Positions 1 through 10,817 of a DNA stretch of 64,000 nucleotides are shown one piece after another (within the stretch, counting starts at the first letter, position 1; each line of letters opens with the position of its first letter). The position numbers were made by a program, and so were the translations under genes. The notes under the pieces are model-generated. The model searched no databases. It was not told the origin of the DNA and was given only the letters and a program-made list of their open reading frames with translations. Origin of the DNA: Raphanus sativus (Eukaryota; Streptophyta; Magnoliopsida; Brassicales; Brassicaceae); the NCBI RefSeq assembly GCF_000801105.2, contig NC_079516.1, positions 17,700,998 through 17,764,997 of the forward strand, in the 5' to 3' direction.

Positions 1-669
1 TTAAATGAATTCATTTTTCACCTTGAACTCTCTTTTATGAAAGTTGTTAAAAAGAGCTAATCCAAGTTGTAAAAGAAACAACCATGTAAAAAAAACTTGT
101 TTTGGCTGGGTCCTGAATGTGCAAGTGAACGTGTTAAGTTGTACCACGAGTTGACAAAAAAAGGGTTTGTACCACGTGAAATCTATATGGATAATGTGTG
201 ATAAAATACACATCATCAAACATTCAATGCAGCAACATCATCATCATTATATCATCATACATCCTTAAGGACATGAAAAAGATTACAAGGTCAAGATCTT
301 TGAAATCCCTATTCATTTGTTTTGTTGTAAACACTAACAAGATTAACAATGTTTAGAGATTGAACTTTTTTATAAACATTTGGTTATAAACTTATAGTTA
401 GTGGGAGGAAAATTTATGTAGAGTTGTTGATTATAAAAGTCAAGAGATTTGTTAAGTTTGCAAAACTTCTAAAGAGTTTTTCATATTTAAAAAATTCATG
501 AAAATATTCTAGTTCAAGAATTTTAAAAATTTAGTAGAAATATATAAGATTTTTTTTTAAAAAATTATAAGTGAAATTGTCTAGAATTTTAATTTTCAAT
601 AACATTGGATCTAATGGAAACTTAGAATCATTAAAAACTAAACATTTTTAATAACAAAAAGTTTTGTAA
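1..669. other. AT-rich intergenic DNA
   Basis: No gene is supported here. A G-box core (CCACGTGA) lies at 172-179. It sits in the second copy of a short direct repeat (TTGTACCACG at 139-148 and 167-176) separated by an 18-bp spacer containing TTGACAAAAAAA. A short minus-strand reading frame at 1-219 has no recognisable family features. Confidence 0.6.
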
Positions 670-1671
670 TCTATATTATTAAAAGAGTAATACCATTTAA
701 AATTTCTCCTTAATTTTCACACTTATTTACACTATTATGCCACTGAGAATTAAATAATGTTTCTTATTCTAATGTTTTGTCTTTTTCGCTTAGATTAATG
801 TGTTTTCCTAAATTAAATTTGAATTAAATACACTTCATTAAATTTTCTATTAAATCAATGTCAGAAGTATTTATTTATATTAACTTAAAAATATATTTTT
901 ATTGGACAAACAATTCATGAAAATTATAATATCAACTTTTTATTTAACCAATCTGAACGAAAAATATACCAAATTTGAACCGAAACTATATAAATATCCA
1001 AATGGATTTATCATTTTGGTATCTAAAGAACCATAACCAAAACCTGATCCGAACGAAATATTTCAGGCATCCGAATGTATTTAAAATCATATTATATACT
1101 TGAATATGTTAGCTATTTTGAGAGTTAATATTCAAGATATAAGTTATTTTAAAGTTGTTTAAAATATTTGAAATATAAAAAATAGTCAAAAGTAAACATC
1201 TAAAGTAGATAAACAATAATCAAAACACAAAAATACTTCATATATATATATATATATATATATTTATTCTCCATCCAAATATTCAAGTTAAAACTATTTT
1301 TAATTTTTAATTTAGGTACTTTGGCTTGCATTACTTAAATTTACATGTTATATTGTTTTATTTTTAAATTTAGGTAAATTTAAAGTATATATAAATTTTG
1401 AAAATTTTAAAATATTTTAAACGGATTATCCAAACCCGCAAAGATCTGAATCAAACCAGAACCAAAATTTATAAATATCCGAATAGAGTTAAAATCTTTA
1501 AATTCAAAAATTTCAAACCCAAATAAGTTTTAACCGAATCTGAGTGGGTACCCAAATACCCACCCTAACTTAGTCAATATAAACGAGCAAATATTACAAA
1601 TACATTATTTAGTATAAATAAATGAAAACTAAAACTGAAAATAATACCCGTGCGATCGTTCAGATATCTAG
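670..1671 (+). mobile_element. Non-autonomous Helitron-like element A
   Basis: The left end reads A|TCTATATTATTAAAAG and the right end reads ...ATATCTAG|T, the 5'-TC / CTAG-3' signature of plant Helitrons inserted between A and T. A short GC-richer stretch (ACCCGTGCGATCG) precedes the 3' end, where a hairpin is expected, but the hairpin is degenerate. There is no Rep/helicase coding capacity in the 1.0 kb. It contains a (TA)n tract at about 1239-1262 and the CCGAA-rich low-complexity text common in Brassicaceae AtREP-like elements. The 3' end directly abuts the 5' end of the next element. Confidence 0.6.
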
Positions 1672-3589
1672 TCTATATTATTAAAGTTGAAGTACATTTT
1701 GAAGATGTTTGGAAACAAGTATAGTATTCTAAATGAAAGTTGTTTGGAAACATGAATAGTAGTATTACATTAATTGTATTTCCATATTTTATTAGCTTAA
1801 TAATTTTATTAATTATATTACCTTAGCGTTAATACACATCATTAATTATATTACCATAACAATAATAGTGCATATTTTTATTTATTAGTTAATCAATATA
1901 GATTTTGTGCCAATTATAAAATCAAAAATGTAAATAACTAAGTTTTATATATGGTTAAATGTTTGATTTAGTAAAAAAAATATTTTAGTTTCAACGGTGG
2001 AAAATAACGTAATCAAAAACATTATTCAAAGCCATGTTTTATGAATAAAATAATAACTTAAATAAAAAAAATAAAAATATGTTACATTTATTGTCACTTA
2101 ATTTTCATTTAATATATTATTTTACTAAATAAACAGTCTTTTATCAGTTTATAAAATCAGTTAGGCATGAACATCTATACTATTAAAGCATAATACTTCT
2201 TATGAATATGGTCCTGACTTTTCCAATTAATTACCAATATTGTATGAACCTTTTCGCCTGCAGTATTTGCAACCAATAAAAAGTCATTATTTTGCAATTA
2301 GATTAAAGAGTATTTAATAATTCAGTTCTTACCATTTTTTAAAAAAATCGTTTCTTAAATATTTACGCCAAAACTTTCCAAAAATCTTTCACGTTATTAA
2401 TTATTTGAAAGCATTTATTAAATGAAACTTAAAATAAATAAATCAAGTTGAAATAACAAATGATTAAATCAACAAAATCATAATACGGGTCTAGATTATC
2501 TCAACTTCTTAAAAATAGTTAAATTTGTAATAATAACTAAAACACATAAACTAAATTTAATAAAATTATAGGAAATGTTTTAAAACGCACAAATAATTTT
2601 TTTCAATACAGAGAGTGTTGAAGATATAAAATATTTTATTTAAATTAAAAAAAATCAGTGTAAAATAAGTTTAACTGCGGGTTCAATAAATAAAATTATT
2701 TTCGTTTCAACCGGTGGAAAATAACGTAATCAAAAAAAAATTATTCAAAGCCATGTTTTTATGAATAAAATAATAACTTAAATAAAAATAGAAATGTGTT
2801 ACATTTATTGTCACTTAATTTTTCATTTAGTATAATTATTTTACAAAATAAACAGTCTTTTTATCAATTTATAAAATCAGTTAGGCATGAGCATCTATAC
2901 TATTAAAGCATAATACTTCTTATGAATATGGTCTTAACTTTTCCAATTCATTACAAATATTGTATGTACTTTTTCCGTCAGTATTTGCAACCAATAAAAA
3001 GTCATTATTTTGCAATTATATTAAATAGTATTTAATAATTCAGTTCTTACCATTTTAAAATTTTTTGTTTCTTAAATATTTACGCCATATTTTCTAGAAA
3101 ATCTTTCACGTTATTAATTATTTGAAAGCATTTAATAAATGAAACCTCAAAATAAAATCAAGTTGAAATAACAAATGATTAAATCAACAAAATCATAATA
3201 CGGGTCTGAATTATCTCAACTTTTAAAAAAATAGTTTCATTGAAAATAAAAAACTAAATCACATAAACTAAATTTAATGAAATTAAAGAAAATATTTTGA
3301 AATGCACAAATAAATTTTTCAATACAGAGAGGGTGGAAGATATAAAATATTTTATTTAAATTAAAAAAAATCAGTGTAAAATAAGTTGAACTTCGGGTTC
3401 AATAAATAAAATCATATTACTGATTAGAATTATCTAGAGTCTTCAAATATTTAGTCATATTTAAAATAACAAAAATAAGTCATAAAATTTTAAAATATAT
3501 AATTTATCAAAAATCATAGTTTTTATTACATAAATAATTTTTTCAACAAAAAATATACCCGCCCTTTTTAAGGGCGGGTCAAAATCTAG
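1672..3589 (+). mobile_element. Helitron-like cluster B, ending in a hairpin plus CTAG
   Basis: It begins TCTATATTATTAAAGTTG immediately after element A. It ends with a perfect 7-bp-stem hairpin (CCCGCCC ... GGGCGGG, 3558-3578), then TCAAAATCTAG|T, a typical Helitron 3' terminus. Internal copies of the 5' signature TCTATACTATTAAAGC occur at 2174 and 2894, so this is probably a nest of two or three related elements rather than one. No protein is encoded. The 1672-2160 part is found again, inverted, at about 30.7-31.3 kb. Confidence 0.6.
1975..3420. repeat. Tandem duplication, period about 720 bp, inside the Helitron cluster
   Basis: Two adjacent copies are seen directly. The phrase GAAAATAACGTAATCAAAAA recurs about 720 bp apart. 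TTAGGCATGA followed by the Helitron 5' signature is at 2161 and 2881. CAATACAGAGAG and AAATCAGTGTAAAATAAGTT also recur at this spacing. Copies differ by small indels in A runs and scattered substitutions, so the duplication is not recent. Only the second copy reaches the hairpin/CTAG terminus. Confidence 0.8.
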
Positions 3590-3841
3590 TAAGTTATTAA
3601 ATAATCATCAAACCAATAACATTAAATTTTAGTAAGAATGTTTAGAATCAGAATTTGAGAATTTTAATAATCACTACAAATTCATATCTCACTAACAACC
3701 CTAAATGTCGGTCTTGTTTTATTTCTCCAGTGTTCTAAAAATTAATCTAAGTGGCACTCAAAAAATCAGTTTAGACGCCTGTTTTAACAATCTTCTATAA
3801 AGCCTCAACCACCACCGTGCAATTTCTTGAACATGGCTCTT

Positions 3842-4285
3842 TTCTATTTAAACAGAAACACTACAACTCAGATACACGAAGAAAAAGAGAAGAACTTTGC
3901 TCAATCATTAGTTAAAAGAAAAACTATTGAGTACATAGTTATATGGAGAATTAATTTATATCTATTCAAGTACGCAGCTACTTAAAAGCTTACACAAACA
4001 CTAAAACTCAGGCACACAAAGAAAAAGAGAAGAACTTTGCTCAGTCATTAGTTAAGAAAAAAACTACTGAGTACATAGTTATATGGAGAATTAATTTATA
4101 TCTATTCAAGTAAGTACGCAGCTACTTAAAAGCTTATACAAACACTAAAACACAGACACACAAAGAAAAAGAGAAGAACTTTGCTCAGTCATTAGTAAAG
4201 AAAAACTATTGAGTACATAGTAATATTGAGAATTAAGTTCTATCTATCCAACTACGCAACTACTTAAAAGCTTACGTTACACAGT
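3842..4285. repeat. Triplicated repeat of about 140 bp
   Basis: Three head-to-tail copies start with GAAAAAGAGAAGAACTTTGC at 3881, 4021 and 4165, giving periods of about 140 and 144 bp. Each continues with TGAGTACATAG and the AATTAA / TATCTA text, then a CTACTTAAAAGCTTA end. The copies are clearly related with few changes. They lie just beyond the 3' end of the TPX2-like gene (minus strand, stop at 4478). No coding function is seen. Confidence 0.85.
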
Positions 4286-4477
4286 TTGAATCAAGGGCTA
4301 GTTTACCTATATCATAAGCTTGACAAGGTTACATGCTGAACTACAAACTTTCGAAATCTTCAACGTGAAAAGATGAATCTTCATGATGATCATCGGTTGT
4401 GTTTTTTTAATATCAGCTGTGTTGAAGAAGAGGAAATGAAACATATGACAGATCGGGTTTGTGCACCTTACTTACTT

Positions 4478-6922
4478 CTATAGAACGTTAGGAGACGAAC
4501 TTTCTTGAGTTTTCTTCTTTGTCAGCGAGGGATGAACCTTGCAGCGTTTGTACTTCTCTGTCGATGGGTTTCTGGTGGTAGAGGTCTGCACTGAGGAAAC
4601 TTTGTGGGGAGATTCACGAGGCTTTTGTATGTTCTCTCTTCCTGGAGTTTGATTCCTGCGGAATCTTGGAGAAGTCAGACTTATCATTGGTGCCTGCACA
4701 TGATTATAATGTCAAGCTTCATCTTGGTTGAAGTCAAACTTACAATAACCATCAATCTGTTATACCTGAACACCGCTAACTTGCTCTTTGACAGCATCCT
4801 CTTCTTTCCTTTTCTTTTCTTCTAGCTTCTTGAAGAACTACAATAAACACAGCCATAAACAAAAGAGAGATCCGTTAGACTATGCTCTCTATTAATGTCT
4901 CTTTATCTGAATTTGAGAAATAAAGGAGTCTTTCTATAGTCACACCTCTTTCCTCTTTTCTGCCCGTTCATCACTTCTGAAGTTGAAGGGAGAAGAAACA
5001 GTGAATGACTTTGCTCTAGTTCTGCTATGAGTTGAAATATTATCGCAGCTGCAAATGCGTTAGACAAAAACTTATTTCCACATAAACCAGAGAAGGGAAC
5101 TAACACACACGTTCAATAAACAACCTCAAGCCTTTGCAGTAGTAACATAAGAATGTACTGGAAAGAAACCGAATTGCCTACCTCGGAGAAGGCTGTCTTT
5201 GCACATTGTTGGGTATTCTGCAAGAAACTGAACTGCCTACAGTTATGTTTTTCCTGTATATAAGAAACAAAGTTAAGTATAGGGTTGGTTTAAGTATAGC
5301 TGCATAAAGTGAGCAATACCTTTTCTCGTCTAGTGGCCGAGTATTGGGAGGAGGAAGTTTTAGTAACCTGAAAGCAGAGGCCTACAATATATGCAAGAGT
5401 CAGTCTCAGCAAATATGTATGAGATATACGCATGGAAGAGAGAAACATGGGAGGAGAATTACTCTGGTTGAACATTTTGGAGCATCTGAATCTTCATTGG
5501 CTGCTCTAGACAATGGTCTCTTGCGGCCTTTTGAAGCTACTGTTGGTTCGTTGCCCTTCGGATTTGAACTGGTTCCAGCATTTGATGAACTTGTTTCCTG
5601 TGTAGTGGATCTTCTTGGTAGTAGCTTCTTTGGACCTGTCTTGGTCGTTTGTCGAGTAGAGATAGCAGAGTTGAGTGGCATGTGAACTGAACTTGGACCT
5701 GATCTCTCCTTATTGTCTGCTTTCCTTTTATCCTTACTGCTTCTAGAACCGTCCTGGGGCATCTTTTTGTCGGCATTACCAGCAGGACAATTGATTGACA
5801 TGTGAGGTGATCTGTTTTGGTTATCCGATACACTACTAGTTGACCTTTTCCTAGCCGAAAGGGGCTCTTTCCTTGGTTTCTTAAGTGGCAGATCCAGTCC
5901 TACAGACAAGGAGGGTTCTGGAATTGAACTTCTACTGCAGGTCTTTGATCCTGAAGAACTAGGACGCCTTTCTTTACTCAAAGAAGTAGAACTCTGCTGA
6001 AAAAATGCAAATGGACGTTAAGAGAAATAACAAAAAAAAACATTGGCTTTCCAATTTAATAAATAAGAGTTCTATTGATGCAGAAGAACACTTTTTACCT
6101 TGTCAAGATCCTCGTCTTCAGGAACAGGCATGGAAGAACTAGAACATCTTTCTTTGCTGAAAGAAATAGAATTCTCCTGAAAATGCAAATGGACGTTAAA
6201 AGAAAAAACAACAACAACAACATTGGCTTTGCAATGTAATGCATTTTTACCTTGTCAAGTTCCTCGTCTTCATCAACAGCCATGGAATCAATGTTCTCAG
6301 CAATTGTATCCTTCACTTCCCCGATTTGAAGATCAGCAACTGTTGCTTCTGTTACAGAAACTGATGGAGGTGGAACAGAACCCACCTCAGCATTAGACAC
6401 CTCTTCATCCACAAGTGGTAGTAGATTCTCTTTCACTACTACTACTTCACACACAGTTTCATGACTAGTCTTCACCACATCTCCATGCCTTACTTCAGAA
6501 TCAATGAGATTCTCTTTCTGTACTACTTCACACACAGTCTTTGTTGTTGTAGTGTTCCCGGAAGCTCGGTTCTTGAAGTGAGCTTCAAAGAAGGCTTTCT
6601 TCTCCGCCACAGAGCCAGGCTTTGTGAACCTCTCAACCTCTTCCAAGTAACGGTTCTGAGTAAAAGCTGACCACTTCGCCCACTGTAGAGTCTCCGACGC
6701 GAATCTACCGAAGGATACTGATTCCGTAAGTACACCACGAGGAATCACCTGCAAATCAAAAACAAAATCCAAATCTCAAATCTCAAATTCTCTTCCCAGA
6801 AACTTACAGATCCATCAACGATTCTCGCGAAACAGATCGAATAGAGAGAAACTGACCTCGTGAGACGAAGTTTCTGAAGGTTGCGAGAAGGATCTCACAA
6901 GACAGACGGAGGAGTCTCCCAT
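4478..6922 (-). CDS. TPX2-domain (WVD2-like) microtubule-associated protein, multi-exon
   Basis: Plant TPX2/WVD2-like proteins bind cortical and mitotic microtubules. Exons read from the minus strand with GT-AG borders: 6922-6857 (MGDSSVCLVRSFSQPSE), 6748-6251 (IPRGVLTESVSFGRFASETL, acidic tail), 6176-6099, 5996-5463 (Ser/Lys-rich), 5367-5320, about 5217-5182, 5048-4946 (start of the TPX2 domain, PFNFRSDERAEKRKE), 4837-4766 (FFKKLEEKKRKEED, the KLEEK signature) and 4693-4478 (basic C-terminus ending SSPNVL). ATG 6922 was chosen because it gives the conserved family N-terminus. Exon 3 looks like a tandem duplicate of neighbouring exon/intron sequence. With canonical introns, the 5367-5320, 5217-5182 and 5048-4946 exons do not keep one frame, so either a small exon is unrecognised or the gene is damaged. 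Synteny points to At3g26050. Confidence 0.8.
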
Positions 6923-8512
6923 AGTCTCCAAAACCCTAATTTTAATCCCCAAAATCGCAGAAACGTTTATCGAGATTAGGCAGCTCTCTTCTTCGGTAGG
7001 TCTCTCAACTCATATAATTTGAAACTTTCCCCTAACGGCTACTTCCCTTATTTTTTTAACTTCATTTATAGAATAATATTTTCTCAATTACAGGAACAAA
7101 ATTACTGTTTTATACTCTCTTTTCTTTTTGAGAAAAAGAATTACTGTTTTATACTTTTAGTGTTTTTTTGTCTAACTTAAATTTATTGATTAGACCGTTG
7201 AAAATAATACAAAAACATACATAATATGTATGATAATAAAAAAATAACAAATAGCATAATGAAAATGACGAAAAGACGATAAAATATCAAAGGAAGTATT
7301 CTGGGATCTTTTTAATTATAATATTATATACTTGAGTTATTATATATGAAAAAAATATTTAAAATATGCCATAAATAATAATTTTTTTTTTCCTTTTGGA
7401 ATTAAATTGTGACAGTGTGCTTCATGTAAAAATTTTTTTTAGTGCTAAATAAATAAATTTTAGAAAGTAATAAAGTTTTGAAGCTGATCTTGAAAATTTG
7501 ACAAAATCTTGCATGTTTTAATATTTTGCAAAAGAAAACATTAATACATGGTAATACATGGGTGAAAAGCATTAGTTACTTGGGTAAACATGAATAGTTA
7601 TATCAACCAAGTGGTAAAATTAAAAATTTCCCAAGTTATTTCTAGTTTTTGACAAATTTCCTTCACTTTAGAATATTTATTTATTGCATCATCTTATTTT
7701 TGTTGTTATTTAATTACAATTTCAACTTTTCATTGGCCTACCTACAAAAAAAAATCGATAAAAAACATTCAAAATAACATTTATCAATATTCTAAATTTT
7801 GAAATTATTTAATTAGCTCTTTTAGTTTTCAAATTGATATTTATATCATATATAAACTTTCAATAAAATTTACTTGTTTCATCTTTTATGATAAAAATAT
7901 CATTCTGAAAGTTAGAAATATTAATAAAATAACTTTAAAGTTTAAATGTTAATAAATATCAATTTGAAGGTTTTAAACTGAGCAATTCTCTATATTCTTC
8001 AAAAATCTTCCTCTTGTTCATTCAGATTCACACAGGCATCCATTCCATCGCTTACTTTGAACCGGTAAGATGTTTTCTGTCTAACCGAGGAAACCCGAAC
8101 CTAGCCGGTTTTCCCTAACCGGAGTCAGTTTCACGCAGACCAAGCACTCGACAAGATGCAAACTCTTATAGTCAATGCCTCCACATTCAATCGCTTGGGC
8201 AAGTAGTTTTTGAACTTGTCTCTATGGAATCAACTGATAATGTCTCGTTTACTTCAATCTAAGTGACTTTCAGACAATAGAAAAACTCGAGTTTTTTCAT
8301 AAGAAGATGATTACATGAACAGAAGTATACAGACAGACAATTCAAGAACTGAAAAAGGACAAACATCTGTCTACAAAACCAGAGACTTGAAGCAACCAAG
8401 CAAGTAAAAACTGTATATACCTTTCATACGTCAAAGACCAGACCAAAAAAAAAAACATAACATAAAATAATCTTTTCTTTGTATCGTGTAAAGCTGAAGG
8501 AAAAAAAAAAAC
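6923..8512. other. Intergenic: TPX2-like promoter and 3' flank of PP2A B' delta
   Basis: AT-rich. The first 100-150 bp is the presumed 5' leader/promoter of the minus-strand TPX2-like gene. A 17-bp direct repeat (7100-7116 and 7139-7155) flanks a 22-bp spacer. No relic of the At3g26040 acyltransferase expected by synteny was recognised. A short plus-strand frame near 8156 has no supporting features. Confidence 0.5.
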
Positions 8513-10008
8513 TCACTTCTCAATTGATGTGTGTCTTTTGGAAGCAACAATCTCCTCTAACTGTCTCCACGTCTCTCCATTCTTCTTCTTAGCATCCGCT
8601 GTACTCTGCTGATCTTCTCGAAACTTGCGCAAACACTCTTCAAACAGTTCCGGATTCGTATCAGACAAATCCTTGAGAACATTCTCAGTCAAGTTCTTCA
8701 CAGCCTGGTTCCAGTGGCTACTACCGTTCTTCTCCAAAGCAGGGAACACTATCGGTAAAACGATCCTACTGTTCTGTCTCACCAAACTACTGACATGATC
8801 GTTGTTCCATAAGTACAAAGCCCGTTCCGCTACCTAATCACACACACACACACATAAACAGTAAAAAAAAGACTCTTAAACACACAAAACAATAACGAAC
8901 TCTAAAAAACTACCTGAAAGTGAGAGCTGCTCAAGCACTGAGCGATTTGGCGAGAGAGGGGAACCATACACCGTTCGAACTCCGTCACCTGAGTGGCTTC
9001 TAGTATCTCCTCCAACTCATTCAAGAACATGAGTTCTTTAGAGCTGTTAGTAACCGGCCAGTACTTCAACAACCCTCTGATCACCGTATCAGCGAGCTCA
9101 CAGTCTTTCTCAACGAACTGTATGACGCAGTAAGAGAGCTGCTGGTGGTAGCTAGGCAAGCATTTGAGTTTGTGGAGAGGGACAAGCACTTTAGTGAGGA
9201 AGAGCTTGTGCTCTTCCTTGAGAGGCAAGGCGAACCCGTTGATGATCGATCCGAGAACTTCGAGAAACTCTGCGACGCCGGAGTGTTTCCCTGTCTCTAG
9301 TATGAAGTCGTACAAGATGTTGTTCATTGTCTTCCTGATGAAAGGGCGGTGGGGCATGAACCTCCCGTAGATTCTGTGGAGTATGGTTTTGAGGTACTCT
9401 CTCTCCCTGTGGTCTTCGGAGTCGAACAGGTCGAGGAGCTTGAGGACGAAGGTTTGGTCGATGTACTTCTTGGATATCTTGGCGTCTGTGTTGGGAGAGG
9501 CGACGAGTCTCAGGAGGAACTCGTAGATGATCTGCAAGTGAGGCCAAGAAGGGTTTAAAGAGACTCCTTCTTCTTCTGGTTCTTCCGAATCTAATCCTTG
9601 TGGAGTTTTCTTGTTCTTCCACTGTTGGTGAGTGTTATTACTGAAGAGGTTAGCTGAAACCATGTTTGTAGCTTCTTGGATAACTGGTTCGGGGAACTTG
9701 TTCCCTGAGGAGATGACATAGTCTACAGCTTCGAGAAGTGTTTGTCTTTTGATCTCTTTCTCCTTGAGGTTAAGTTGAGGAGGCTCGGAGACGAAGTCGA
9801 ACACTACGCAGCATAGCCTAAGCTTCTTGAGGAAGAGTTCTTGCTTCTCGGAGATTGAAACATCTCTCAGCCTTGGCAACACCTCAACACAATCTCCATT
9901 TGATGATGGTCTCTCATCAACTTGATTGTTGTTGTTGTTATCCCAAAACTTAGCAGAAGAAGAAGAAGAAGGTTTCTTAGGAAGCTTCCCAAGTATCTGC
10001 TTAAACAT
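8513..10008 (-). CDS. B'DELTA: PP2A regulatory subunit B' (B56) delta-like
   Basis: B' subunits direct the PP2A A/C core to substrates. There are two coding exons: 10008-8914 (365 codons) and 8833-8513 (106 codons plus stop), spliced ...[16 protein letters not shown] at a phase-0 junction used by many plant B' genes. The 471-aa protein carries the B56 HEAT-like array, including [30 protein letters not shown], the HRIYGRF...HRPFIRK stretch that forms the LxxIxE-motif pocket in B56 proteins, [19 protein letters not shown] and [20 protein letters not shown]. The N-terminus ([14 protein letters not shown]) is divergent and Asn/Ser-rich. The C-terminus ends [10 protein letters not shown]. The next gene is a paralogue on the same strand, as in Arabidopsis (At3g26030/At3g26020). 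The delta assignment rests on synteny. Confidence 0.9.
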
Positions 10009-10817
10009 CTTCCGATCTATTATTATATGGGTTCAAACTTTCTAACTTCAACAGACTAATCAAACTTTTAAAAGCAAAGTCAGATCTCAGACAACCCCTA
10101 AGATCATCTCACCAAGCATATTGACTAGATCTCTGTCATCCAGACAAAGAAGACAAACTCAGAGCAAAAAGGTAAAAGCTTTTGTATCATGAATCAACAA
10201 GCAAGATCTGGATTCATCATGAATAACAAAATGAAGCACAAGTAATCTAATAAGCAGAGGAAGAAGGGTTTAGCTTTTCATAGCTATATTGCTTCGTTGG
10301 CATGTGGAGAGAGAAAACGAAGTGGATAGAGATTAGAAAGTTAAAAAAGAGAGAGAGAGAGGATGGTGACTGAGATAAGACCGCATGACCAGTTAAAAAG
10401 TTAACACTGTCTGAACACGGAACAGCACGTCCACAACGTTTATTAAGTCATAACCCTAACCCAAAGTCACAAACCAATGAAACTAAACTGAGATTCAAAA
10501 CCCAAATCTTTTTGATAAAGTCACGATTTTTTCTTTATAATACAAACAACAAACTGATTCTTTAGCGTGGCAATTTTGCAGGTATCAAAGCAGAGAAAAT
10601 GAATGAACAAAGACAGTCTCAAGAACGTGGGAACATAGACAATGTAGCAACAACAACAAAAAAAAACAATTAACAAGAAGATTTTACAGGAAACAAAAAA
10701 AAATATTATAATAATAATAATGGGAACTTGGAAGAAGAAGAAGAAGAGACCCAAATATTGAAACTTTTCTCCTGAATTGATGATATCACAATTCTCTATA
10801 TAGCTCTAAACCCTCAT
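10009..10817. other. Intergenic between the two PP2A B' genes
   Basis: It holds the leader and promoter of B' delta (minus strand, so just right of 10008), with a GA-rich tract around 10350, and the 3' flank of B' eta. Nothing else is recognised. Confidence 0.5.

Noticed and set aside
5344..5685. 113-codon plus-strand frame
   Set aside because: It runs antisense through exons of the TPX2-like gene, where the minus strand shows family text and splice sites.
9191..9622. Arg-rich 143-codon frame on the minus strand
   Set aside because: It is a shifted frame of the B' delta exon.
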